The notes beneath the pieces were generated by a model. It made no database searches, had not been told where the DNA came from, and saw only the letters and a program-made list of their open reading frames with translations. DNA of 64,000 bases, from NCBI GenBank assembly GCA_021568835.1, contig JAKGSH010000010.1:2914001-2978000 (forward strand), in the 5' to 3' direction. Both the position numbers and the translations under genes were made by a program. Position 1 is the first letter of the stretch. Each line of letters starts with the position of its first letter. This document shows, in pieces, positions 1 through 8,048 of the stretch. This DNA is from Streptomyces sp. Tue 6430 (lineage in GTDB: Bacteria; Actinomycetota; Actinomycetes; Streptomycetales; Streptomycetaceae).

Positions 1-217
1 TCCACGACAGACGGCCCACTCAGTGGGGCACACTGCCGAACCCCATGACCACTGCGTATCCATCGGGCCCGCGCCCAACCACGTTCCGCGCCACGAAGTC
101 CACGCGCTCACGCATCGCTCACGCAAGACCCGGGAAACGAAACAGCGCCCGGGCCGACCGAAGCCGACCCGGACGCTGCACAGCAGGTCAAAGGGGGTGA
201 CCCCTCCCCCGCACCGG

Positions 218-290
218 TAGGCCCTGTGGGACTCGAACCCACAACCAATGGATTAAAAGTCCACTGCTCTGCCAATTGAGCTAAGGGCCC
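218..290 (-). tRNA. tRNA-Lys (anticodon UUU)
   Basis: Read on the minus strand, 73 nt fold as a cloverleaf: acceptor GGGCCCU pairs with AGGGCCU (one G-U), the anticodon loop is CUUUUAA (anticodon UUU), the T-loop is UUCGAGU and the discriminator base is A at 218. CCA is not encoded. The gene lies just downstream of the permease gene on the same strand. Confidence 0.96.
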
Positions 291-379
291 GGGCGATGTT
301 GCCTCCCCGAGCATAGCCGGACGTGGCCGTGTCGCCGATCGGGTATCGGGACACGGCCGCGCCGGGCGGCGAAGACCGG

Positions 380-1936
380 TCACGGATCGACCGGATCCGC
401 CGTCCCCTCCGCCGTCCCCTCCGCCGTCGCCCCCGCAGTCTCCCGGGGGGCCGCCCTCCCGTCGGCGGGCCTGAGGAACCAGTGCCGCGCCGAGGCGAAC
501 CACCACACGGCCGCGAAGCCGAGGACGACCAGGACGGCCACCGGGGCGTAGTTGAAGGTCTCCGAGGTCACCGGGGAGACCTGGGGGAGCATGAACAGGA
601 CGGTGATGACGCCCACCCAGACCACGGAGATCACGCCGACCGTCCGGGACCACCGGCCCAGGTGCCAGGGGCCGCGGGCGAAATCGTCGCCCTTGCGCAG
701 CCGCAGCAGGGTCGGGACGGCGTAGGCGAGGTAGAGGCCGATGACGGCGATGGAGGTGACGGCCGCGTAGGCCGTGACGTTGATGAGGTAGGGCAGGCCC
801 AGCAGCAGCGCGCCGCCCGCCGCGAGCCAGACCGCCGCCACGGGGGTCCGGGTGCGCGGGCTGACGGTGCGCCAGAGCCGCGAGAAGGGCAGGGCCCCGT
901 CGCGGGAGAAGGCGTAGATCATGCGGCTGTTGGCGGTGACGGAGGCCATCCCGCAGAACAGCTGCGCGCCGATCACGACGAGGAGCAGCAGCTTGCCCGC
1001 CGTGGCGCCGAGCGCGTCGAGGAGGATCTGGGCGGGCGGGGCGCCGGTCGGGGAGGCGAGGGCGCCGTCGTAGGACCGGATGGCGAAGGTGAAGCCGAGG
1101 AGCAGGACGAAGCCCGCTATCCACGAGGTCCAGATGGACCGCACGATGCCCCGGGGACCCGCGGTCGACGCGTCGTGGGTCTCCTCGGTCATGTGGGCGG
1201 AGGCGTCGTAGCCGGTGAAGGTGTACTGGGCCATCAACAGGCCGAGGGCGACGACGTAGACGCCGCTGCCCCAGCCGGTGTTGTTGACGAACTCGCCGAA
1301 GACGAAGGACGCCGACCGGTGCTCGTCCGGCACGAAGGCCAGCGCGCCGACGATCACGGCCACCCCGAGGACGTGCCACCACACGCTCACGCTGTTGAGG
1401 AGCGCGACGATCCGCACCCCGAAGGTGTTGAGCAGGCCGTGCAGCACGAGGATCCCCGCGAACAGCAGGATCGTCCGGCCGGGCGTGACCTCGAAGCCGA
1501 ACTGGAGATTGAGCCAGGCGCCGAGGAAGGACGCGGCGCCGAAGTCGATGCCGGCCGTCACGGCGACCTGGCCGAGCACGTTGAACCAGCCCGTGAACCA
1601 GGCCCAGGCGGCCGCGCTGCGGGGCGGCGCCAGCCGGTGGGCCCAGAAGTACAGGCCGGCCGAGGTCGGGTAGGCCGAGCAGATCTCGGCCATCGACAGC
1701 CCGACGAACAGGGTCATCAGGCCGACCGCGACCCAGCCCCAGGTGATCACGGCGGGGCCGCCGGTGTTCATGCCGAACAGGTACAGCGTCAGGCATCCCG
1801 ACAGGACCGAGATGATCGTGAAGGAGACCGCGTAGTTGGAGAACGCCGACATCCGGCGCGCGAGGACCTGCGTGTATCCGAGCTGGGCCAGCCGTTCCTC
1901 GTCCGAGGGCCCACTCGCCGTGCCGTCATCTGTCAT
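380..1936 (-). CDS. APC-superfamily amino acid permease
   Basis: A 518-residue integral membrane protein with about twelve hydrophobic segments. The N-terminal region (SDEERLAQLGYTQVLARR, then SNYAVSFTIISVLSG and an alternating hydrophobic pattern) is typical of amino acid/GABA permeases of the amino acid-polyamine-organocation superfamily, which carry out proton-coupled uptake across the cytoplasmic membrane. Length fits the family. I chose the ATG at 1936 (MTDDGT) because the family-like part starts there and a GAGGG lies upstream; an in-frame ATG at 1969 would add 11 unconserved residues. The C-terminus ends in a short Thr/Ala/Glu-rich tail from repeats in the DNA. The substrate cannot be read from sequence. 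It appears to stand alone. Confidence 0.88.
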   Translation of the reverse strand: MTDDGTASGPSDEERLAQLGYTQVLARRMSAFSNYAVSFTIISVLSGCLTLYLFGMNTGGPAVITWGWVAVGLMTLFVGLSMAEICSAYPTSAGLYFWAHRLAPPRSAAAWAWFTGWFNVLGQVAVTAGIDFGAASFLGAWLNLQFGFEVTPGRTILLFAGILVLHGLLNTFGVRIVALLNSVSVWWHVLGVAVIVGALAFVPDEHRSASFVFGEFVNNTGWGSGVYVVALGLLMAQYTFTGYDASAHMTEETHDASTAGPRGIVRSIWTSWIAGFVLLLGFTFAIRSYDGALASPTGAPPAQILLDALGATAGKLLLLVVIGAQLFCGMASVTANSRMIYAFSRDGALPFSRLWRTVSPRTRTPVAAVWLAAGGALLLGLPYLINVTAYAAVTSIAVIGLYLAYAVPTLLRLRKGDDFARGPWHLGRWSRTVGVISVVWVGVITVLFMLPQVSPVTSETFNYAPVAVLVVLGFAAVWWFASARHWFLRPADGRAAPRETAGATAEGTAEGTADPVDP

Positions 1937-2016
1937 GCCCCAGCAATTCCCTCGCCGGGGGCATGACACACGTCACCACTTGACCGGAAAGGGCCCCTGC
2001 GGATCCCGGAGATCCG

Positions 2017-4170
2017 CTAGAAGAGGCCCTTGTAGCCCTGCCAGCCGGTGGAGATCTTCACCCGCGCCGAGAAGGTGCCCTTGCCGGTCCCGGGCATCCG
2101 CCACAGCACCCCCGCGGTGTCCCGCGCCACCAGGTCGGCCTTCCCGTCCCCGGTGATGTCCCCCACGCCGACGAGCGCGTTGTAGGAGGCGCCCCAGCCG
2201 GCGGACAGCTTCACGCGCCCCGAGAAGGTCCCCCGACCCGTCCCGAGGTACCGGTACAGGTTGTTCGCCCTGTCCTGCGCGAGGAGGTCCCCGACGCCGT
2301 CCCCGTTCAGGTCACCGGCCCCGACGACCTTCTTGTACGTCTTCCAGTTGTCGTACAGCTTCACCGGCGCGGCCAGCCGTCCCGCGCTCGTGCCCTTGTA
2401 GAGGTACACGGTGCCGGTGGTGGCCCTGCGGACGATCAGGTCGGGGCGGCCGTCACCGCTGACGTCGCCGGGAGCGGTGAGGACGTCGAAGGCGTTCCAG
2501 CCGGTGCCGAGCGACAGCCGGGAGCCGGCAGGGGAGTACGACACACCGCACTTGCCCGTGTAGCGGCGCAGTTCGCCGCCCGGCATCCGGACCAGCATCT
2601 CGGCGCAGCGGTCACCGGTCAGGTCGCCGAAGGGGACCGCGACGGTCCCGGCGGGCCAGCCGCCGGTGGACACCTTCCAGTCGAAGGTGCCCTTGCCGTG
2701 GGTGTAGTGCAGGCTCAGGGCGCCCGACGCGTTCAGCGTGACCAGCTCGCCGTAGCTGTGGCCGCCCTGGTCGTGGTGGCCCTGGCGGCCGCCGGAGAGC
2801 CCGATCGCGCCGCTCGTGGTGTAGGTGCCCGTGCCCCGGGTCGCCGTCGCGGTCAGGGTCCAGGTGAACCGGCCGTTGTACGGGACGGCACCCGTGTCCG
2901 TCCGGCCGTTCCAGTTGCCCTCGGGCGCGGTGCCCGTGCCGGTCCGGGTGTGCACCCGGTGACCCTGGGCGTCCTTCACGGTGAAGGTCCAGGCGGCCGG
3001 CTCGCTCAGCTGCCAGGTGCTGTTCCACCAGTCGTCCTCGACGCCGACGGAAGCGTCGTCGACCTCGGCCTCGACCAACGCCAGCGGCTGCGACGGCACC
3101 CCGCTCCGCACCACGTGCACCCTGCTGTCCGCGTCCACGTACGCGATGTCCCCGCCGAACTTGTCGACGGACCAGGTCTGCCGCCGCTGGTCGGCGGTGT
3201 TCCCGGCCGGCAGGTCGGCGATCTCGCGGGCGGCCGCCGCCGTACCGGTGTGGAAGTCGGTCAGCATCAGCTTGCCGACGGCGCGGTCGTGCCGCACCAG
3301 GTAGCCGTCGCCGACGAGCACCGGCCCCGACGGCACGGTGACGTTCTTCTTCACCGTACGGTCGAACACGCCCGCCGCGCCCGTGGGGCCGCAGTTCCAG
3401 TAGACCCAACGGCCCACCACCTGCAGCTCCCTGACCGTGCAGGGGGCACCGGTGGCCAGCGTCTCCACGGTCTTCTTCTGCTCCAGGTCGTAGGCGGTGA
3501 CCGTGCCGTTGCCGGTGCCCGGCGCGTACAGCCGCGAGCCCCACACGGAGGCGGCGGTGACGGCGCGGGTGAGACGCACGTGCTGCACGTGGTACGGCTG
3601 CACGGAGTCGACGTACTGCCTGCCGGTCGAGGCGGCCTCGTAGACGAAGTAGCGGCCGGTCACGTCGACGTACCTGCCGCCGGTGACGAGGGGCTCGGAG
3701 CCGGAGTGGTAGCCGTTGTCGGCCGTCCGTATCTGGGCGCGCTCCTTGCCCTCGTACTCCTCGGAGTTGCCGAAGAAGACGCCCACGTCGCCGTTCCCGG
3801 CCGCCCGCAGCGACACGCACGTGCCGGCGTCGCAGGGGGTCCGCGTCAGGTGCGCGCCGGTCGCGTACTCGCCCGCGTAGGCGCGCGACTCCCGCGCGCC
3901 CGCCGTGGTCCCGTCGGCCGAGACCGTCCGGTTGGTGACGTACGGGTCGCCGTTCGGCGCGCGCTCCACCGTGGTCAGGACGCCGCCGGCGAAGTCGATC
4001 CCCCACACCCCGCCCGTGGTCAGCGGAAGGGGTGTGGTGTCCGCGGCAGCCGGGCCCGCGGTGGTCATGGTCAGAGAGCCCGCGCCGAGGGCGACGAGGC
4101 TCGCGAAAGTGAGTGTGATCCGGGCACGCCGGGCCAATGGGTCCCTCCCCAGGGGATACGAGAACGGCAT
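2017..4170 (-). CDS. secreted FG-GAP/VCBS repeat protein
   Basis: About 717 residues with an N-terminal signal peptide (Arg-rich n-region, a hydrophobic stretch LTFASLVALGAGSLTM, cleavage near PAAA-D), so exported. The C-terminal third holds at least four FG-GAP/VCBS-like repeats, seen as GDLTGDRCAEMLV, GDVSGDGRPDLIV, GDLNGDGVGDLLA and GDITGDGKADLVA, whose Asp/Gly loops are known calcium-binding sites in beta-propeller blades. The middle region looks like a second beta-rich propeller-type domain without named catalytic residues. The start at 4170 (MPFSYPL) is preceded by a purine-rich GGAGGGGGG about 13 bases upstream; a longer frame upstream has no signal peptide at its start. Function in the envelope or medium is unknown; homologues are common in Streptomyces. 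Confidence 0.85.
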   Translation of the reverse strand: MPFSYPLGRDPLARRARITLTFASLVALGAGSLTMTTAGPAAADTTPLPLTTGGVWGIDFAGGVLTTVERAPNGDPYVTNRTVSADGTTAGARESRAYAGEYATGAHLTRTPCDAGTCVSLRAAGNGDVGVFFGNSEEYEGKERAQIRTADNGYHSGSEPLVTGGRYVDVTGRYFVYEAASTGRQYVDSVQPYHVQHVRLTRAVTAASVWGSRLYAPGTGNGTVTAYDLEQKKTVETLATGAPCTVRELQVVGRWVYWNCGPTGAAGVFDRTVKKNVTVPSGPVLVGDGYLVRHDRAVGKLMLTDFHTGTAAAAREIADLPAGNTADQRRQTWSVDKFGGDIAYVDADSRVHVVRSGVPSQPLALVEAEVDDASVGVEDDWWNSTWQLSEPAAWTFTVKDAQGHRVHTRTGTGTAPEGNWNGRTDTGAVPYNGRFTWTLTATATRGTGTYTTSGAIGLSGGRQGHHDQGGHSYGELVTLNASGALSLHYTHGKGTFDWKVSTGGWPAGTVAVPFGDLTGDRCAEMLVRMPGGELRRYTGKCGVSYSPAGSRLSLGTGWNAFDVLTAPGDVSGDGRPDLIVRRATTGTVYLYKGTSAGRLAAPVKLYDNWKTYKKVVGAGDLNGDGVGDLLAQDRANNLYRYLGTGRGTFSGRVKLSAGWGASYNALVGVGDITGDGKADLVARDTAGVLWRMPGTGKGTFSARVKISTGWQGYKGLF

Positions 4171-4273
4171 GGCGGCGGCGGTTCCCCCCTCCGACCGCTC
4201 TGTCCATGCCAAGCAAGGGAATGCTAACAACCGGCCCGGGGGCGGCGGTGGGGAATACCGGACCCCGCCCCCG

Positions 4274-4320
4274 TCGGACACGACTCCCCCTCGGACACGA
4301 CTCCGCCCCCTCGGACACGA
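4274..4320. repeat. short direct repeat, about three copies
   Basis: The motif TCGGACACGACTCC recurs with slight change, the last copy truncated to TCGGACACGAGG, between the secreted-protein gene and the helicase terminator. No function is suggested beyond local slippage. Confidence 0.6.
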
Positions 4321-4358
4321 GGAAGGGCCCGTACGACCGGAGTCGTACGGGCCCTTCC
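4321..4358 (-). terminator. hairpin terminator of the DEAD-box helicase gene
   Basis: A perfect 17-bp inverted repeat (4321-4337 with 4342-4358) around the loop CGGA. It lies 36 bases past the helicase stop codon. No U-run follows, as is usual for high-GC actinobacteria. Confidence 0.85.
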
Positions 4359-4393
4359 CTGATGCGGTCGGCGGTCAGCCGGCCGAGTCGACG

Positions 4394-6778
4394 TCAGCCG
4401 TTGCGCTTCCAGCGCGGCTTGTCGTCGCGGCGCCCGAAGGAGCCGCCGCCGGTGCCGCGGTGGTCGTCGCGGCGGGCGCTCGGCCGGTCGTGGCCACCGG
4501 CGCGGAAGCCGGTGCCCGGACGGTCGTCGCGGCGGTCACGGTTGAACGGACGGTCGCTGCCCCGGTGCCCACCGCGCTCGCCGCCGGCCCGGAAGCCGCC
4601 GCGGTCGTCACGACGCTCGAAGGAACGGCCACCGCGGTCGTCACGGTCACGGTTGAAGCCACCGCGGTCGGCGCCACGGTCACCACGGTCGGAGCGGTCG
4701 TCACGGTTGAACGGGGGACGGCCACCACGGTCGTCACGACGCTCGAACGGACGCCCACCACGGTCGTCACGGTTGAACGCGGGACGGCCACCACGGTCGT
4801 CACGGTCGCGGTTGAAGCCACCACGGTCGTCACGACGCTCGAAGGAACGGCCACCACGGTCGTCACGGTTGAACGCGGGACGGCCACCACGGTCGTCACG
4901 ACGCTCGAACGGACGCCCACCACGGTCGTCACGGTTGAACGCGGGACGGCCACCACGGTCGTCACGGTCGCGGTTGAAGCCACCGCGGTCGTCACGACGC
5001 TCGAAGGAACGGCCACCACGGTCATCGCGGTCACGGTTGAAGGAACGGCCACCACGGTCGTCACGGTCGCGGTTGAAGCCACCGCGGTCACCGCCACGGT
5101 CACCGCGGTCGTCCCGCCGCTCACGACGCTCGTACGACGACGAGGTCACCGGACGCTCCTCGCGGACGGGGCGGTCGGCGTCCCGCGCGACGGGCTGCGC
5201 CGGTACGGACACCTCGGCCGGAGTCTCCGCCCCGGCGGTCCCGGCGGTCTCGTCGGTTCCGGCCGCCACGGCCTGCGCCTCGGCGACCGCCGTCTCCGGG
5301 TCCTCGCCACGCTCGCGGGCCACCCGCGCGACCAGCCGGTCGGCCTCCTCGCGCAGCTCGCTCGCGCGCCGCTGCGCCCGCTCCAGCTCCCGGGTCAGCT
5401 CGGCGACCTCGCGCTCGGCCTGCTGTGCGGCGTTGCCCGCCGACTCGGCCTGGACCTCGGTCATCGACCGGGCGCCGGTGATCTCGGCGACCTCCGGCTC
5501 GAAGGCCGTACCGCCCTGGATGATGTGACGCCCGGCGTCGACGCCCGCGTCCTCCATCAGGCGGAAGATCTGGCGGCGCTGGTGCGGCAGCGAGAGCGAG
5601 ACCACGGTGCCGGTGCGGCCGGCGCGGGCCGTACGGCCGGCGCGGTGCAGGTAGTCCTTGTGGTCACCGGCCGGGTCCACGTTGAGGACCAGGTCGATGC
5701 CGTCGACGTGGATGCCGCGGGCGGCGACGTCGGTCGCGACGAGCGCGTTGACGTAACCGTCCTTGAAGTCGGCCAGCGTGCGGGTGCGCGCGCCCTGGGT
5801 CATGCCGCCGTGCAGGGCGTCGGCCTTCACACCGGCCTCGCGCAGCTGCTCGGCGATCCGGTCGGCGCCGAGCTGGGTGCGCACGAAGATGATGGTGCGG
5901 CCCTTGCGGGAGGCGATCGCGGCGGTGACCGGCGCCTTGTCCTTGGGCTTCACGATCAGGATGTGGTGCGACATGGTCGTCACGTTGCCCTGGGCGCTGT
6001 CGACCTCGTGCGTGACGGGGTTGTTCAGGTAGCGCTTGACCAGCGTGGAGATCTCGTTCTCCATCGTGGCCGAGAACAGCATGCGCTGACCGCCCTGCGG
6101 GACCTGGTCGAGCAGCTCGGTGACCTCGGGCAGGAAGCCCAGGTCCGACATCTGGTCGGCCTCGTCGAGGACGGTGACCTCGACGTTCTCCAGGGAGCAG
6201 GCGCCGCGGTTGATGATGTCGCGCAGTCGGCCCGGCGTGGCGACGAGGACGTCGACACCGCGCTCGAGGGCGTAGATCTGGTTGCTCATCGACGTGCCGC
6301 CGCAGACGACCTTCATCTTCAGGCCGAGGACGTCGCCGTACGGCTGGAGCGCGTCGGCGACCTGCATCGCCAGCTCGCGGGTCGGGGTGAGGATGACGGC
6401 GCGCGGCTTGCGCTTCTCGGTGTGGCCGCCGGCCAGCGTGGTCAGCGTCGGCAGACCGAAGGAGAGGGTCTTGCCGGAGCCCGTGCGGCCGCGGCCGAGG
6501 ATGTCCTTGCCCGCCATGGCGTCCGGGATGGTCGCCGCCTGGATCGGGAAGGGGGAGGTCACGCCGTTCTGGGTGAGCTTGCGCACGACACCCTCGGGCA
6601 GACCGAGGTCCGTGAAGGTCGGCTCGGGCGCCTTGCCGGCCTCGACGGTCTGAACAGCGTCGAGGGTCTGAACAGCCTCGACGGTCTGCACGGCGTCGAC
6701 GGTCGCGGTGACCTCGACGGCCTCGACCGTCTCGCTGTTCTCGGACACGACGGCGTGATCAGTATGGGAAATGGACAT
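4394..6778 (-). CDS. DEAD-box ATP-dependent RNA helicase with long RGG-type tail
   Basis: A 794-residue RNA helicase that should unwind structured RNA with ATP, in the RhlE/DeaD branch. Motifs in order: Q motif (TFTDLGLPEGVVRKLTQNG then FPIQ), Walker A GRTGSGKT, PTRELAMQ, TPGRL, DEAD in LDEADQMSDLGF, SAT, ARGIHVDGID and HRAGRTARAG. After the two RecA domains comes a Glu/Ala coiled-coil-like stretch, then about 250 residues of Arg/Gly/Asp repeats (RDDRGGR, FNRD, FERRDDRGG) likely to bind RNA and possibly promote condensation. I start at ATG 6778 (MSISHTDHAVV) with GGAAGG upstream; 24 more residues are open before it but look unlike the family. The tail is written as near-perfect DNA repeats, so its length probably varies between strains. 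Confidence 0.94.
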   Translation of the reverse strand: MSISHTDHAVVSENSETVEAVEVTATVDAVQTVEAVQTLDAVQTVEAGKAPEPTFTDLGLPEGVVRKLTQNGVTSPFPIQAATIPDAMAGKDILGRGRTGSGKTLSFGLPTLTTLAGGHTEKRKPRAVILTPTRELAMQVADALQPYGDVLGLKMKVVCGGTSMSNQIYALERGVDVLVATPGRLRDIINRGACSLENVEVTVLDEADQMSDLGFLPEVTELLDQVPQGGQRMLFSATMENEISTLVKRYLNNPVTHEVDSAQGNVTTMSHHILIVKPKDKAPVTAAIASRKGRTIIFVRTQLGADRIAEQLREAGVKADALHGGMTQGARTRTLADFKDGYVNALVATDVAARGIHVDGIDLVLNVDPAGDHKDYLHRAGRTARAGRTGTVVSLSLPHQRRQIFRLMEDAGVDAGRHIIQGGTAFEPEVAEITGARSMTEVQAESAGNAAQQAEREVAELTRELERAQRRASELREEADRLVARVARERGEDPETAVAEAQAVAAGTDETAGTAGAETPAEVSVPAQPVARDADRPVREERPVTSSSYERRERRDDRGDRGGDRGGFNRDRDDRGGRSFNRDRDDRGGRSFERRDDRGGFNRDRDDRGGRPAFNRDDRGGRPFERRDDRGGRPAFNRDDRGGRSFERRDDRGGFNRDRDDRGGRPAFNRDDRGGRPFERRDDRGGRPPFNRDDRSDRGDRGADRGGFNRDRDDRGGRSFERRDDRGGFRAGGERGGHRGSDRPFNRDRRDDRPGTGFRAGGHDRPSARRDDHRGTGGGSFGRRDDKPRWKRNG
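4600..5110. repeat. tandem repeat array inside the helicase tail
   Basis: Roughly 500 bp of near-identical units such as CCACGGTCGTCACG in several orders encode the RDDRGGRxFNRDDRGG repeats of the helicase. Repeats leave all reading frames open on both strands, so other frames here are artefacts. Confidence 0.85.
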
Positions 6779-7006
6779 GCGAATGCGAAACCTTCCGGAG
6801 TCTCGTCGGCACGCGCCCGTCAACTCCGTGTTCGCATTCGACCGCCTCAATGCGGTCCGTCACGGCAAGGGAGAGTACGCGCCACACGGCGCGCTCTGTG
6901 GTGGCGCCGGGCAAATGGGATCAAACGATCTACCACCATACGCACCCTGTACCCCTGAAGGCAAACCGGTCTGCGTAGACGTGGGTCGCACACCACTGTA
7001 CGGCAT

Positions 7007-7531
7007 CTACACCGGTGCCCCGGCCTCCGGCGCCGGTTCCCGCTCGACGAGCTGCGGCACCGGCTCCGCGTCCGCCGACGCGGACGGCTCGGCCGGCGTC
7101 GGCTCCGGCGACGGGGACGCGGGAGGCTCCGGCGAGGACGGCGGCTCCGGGTCCGCGGAACGGGTCGGCGTCGGCTCGCCCTGCGGCGGCTGCGGCACCC
7201 CCGGCCGTTCGCTCCCGCCGGGCCCGGGCCCCTTCGAGGCCGCCGCGCTCCGCCCGGCCGGCGACGAGGCCGCGGGGGAACCGGACCCGTCCGGACCACC
7301 CTTCGCCCCGCCCTCGCCCGCACCGTGCCCGCCGCCGGCACCCGCGCCGGACCAGTGTCCGCCGCTGCGACCGCCGGCCCCGCCCTCCGGCGCGTCACCG
7401 CCGCGCTCCCCCGCCGAGTGGGAGGGCCGGGGCCGACCCTCCTCCTCGTCACCCACGCTCATGCAGCCGGCGGCCGCGGCGACGGCCAGAACCGTGACAA
7501 CCAGGCGAACGGGTACGGACAAAGGGCGCAC
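7007..7531 (-). CDS. Pro/Gly-rich lipoprotein
   Basis: A 174-residue protein with a lipoprotein signal: short basic start (VRPLSVPVR), hydrophobic core LVVTVLAVAAAA and a lipobox ending AAAGC, so it should be lipid-anchored outside the cell membrane. The rest is low complexity: Gly/Ser/Glu-rich, then a Pro/Glu/Ser repeat region (PEPPSSPEPPASPSPEPTPAEP) and an acidic end. No domain is recognised. The GTG at 7531 is chosen because GGAGG sits six to seven bases upstream and the signal peptide begins there; upstream sequence in frame is unlikely to be translated. It sits downstream of the zincin-like peptidase gene on the same strand, 86 bases apart. Confidence 0.75.
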   Translation of the reverse strand: MRPLSVPVRLVVTVLAVAAAAGCMSVGDEEEGRPRPSHSAGERGGDAPEGGAGGRSGGHWSGAGAGGGHGAGEGGAKGGPDGSGSPAASSPAGRSAAASKGPGPGGSERPGVPQPPQGEPTPTRSADPEPPSSPEPPASPSPEPTPAEPSASADAEPVPQLVEREPAPEAGAPV

Positions 7532-7617
7532 GGGGCCACCTCCGGGGGCAGACGCAGGAGTCACACCCCCAACTCCCGCCGCCCACCGGAAGACACGCGC
7601 CCCGCCGCACCGACGAC

Positions 7618-7977
7618 TCAGCCGTACCCGAGCGCGTGCAACCGGGCGTCGTCGATCCCGAAGTGGTGGGCGATCTCGTGCACCACTGTCACCTCGGTCT
7701 CCTCGACGACCTCCTCCCGCGTCCCGCACATCCGCAGGGTCGGCCCCCGGTAGACGGTGATCCGGTCCGGCAGCACGCCCGCGTACCACTCGCCGCGTTC
7801 CGTCAGCGGGGTCCCCTCGTACAGCCCGAGCAGCTCGGGATCGTCCGCCGGCGGCTCGTCCTCGACGAACACCGCGACGTTGTCCATCAGCCGCGTCAGC
7901 TCCGGCGGGATCCGGTCCAGCGCCTCGGCGACCAGTTCCTCGAACTCCTCGCGCGTCATCTCCAGCACGGGGCCCAT
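7618..7977 (-). CDS. small zincin-like metallopeptidase family protein
   Basis: A 119-residue cytoplasmic protein with HEIAHHFGID near the C-terminus, the HExxH plus downstream Asp arrangement of the minimal zincin family (PF06262) found across actinobacteria. Zn-binding His and catalytic Glu are all present. N-terminal MTREEFEELVAEALDRIPPEL is the family's conserved opening. The start is either ATG 7977 (MGPVLEMTREEF) or ATG 7959; neither has a well-spaced ribosome binding site. Biological substrate is not known. It is divergent from the metallophosphoesterase gene, with about 70 bases between them. Confidence 0.88.
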   Translation of the reverse strand: MGPVLEMTREEFEELVAEALDRIPPELTRLMDNVAVFVEDEPPADDPELLGLYEGTPLTERGEWYAGVLPDRITVYRGPTLRMCGTREEVVEETEVTVVHEIAHHFGIDDARLHALGYG

Positions 7978-8048
7978 TCTCCGGTACGACAGCGCCGTAC
8001 GGCGGGTGGGTCCGCATGTCCGGGCCCGGACGCGGGCATACGCGACCA

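Noticed and set aside
323..1966. Long plus-strand frame opposite the permease gene
   Set aside because: Shadow of a membrane protein gene; composition Arg/Asp/Gly-rich and no family resemblance.
4600..5110. Possible CRISPR-like array
   Set aside because: Units have no unique spacers, are of uneven length and lie inside a coding sequence.
4375..5124. Val/Thr-repeat protein frame within the helicase tail
   Set aside because: Arises from the DNA repeats read in another frame; the RGG tail in the helicase frame is the supported product.
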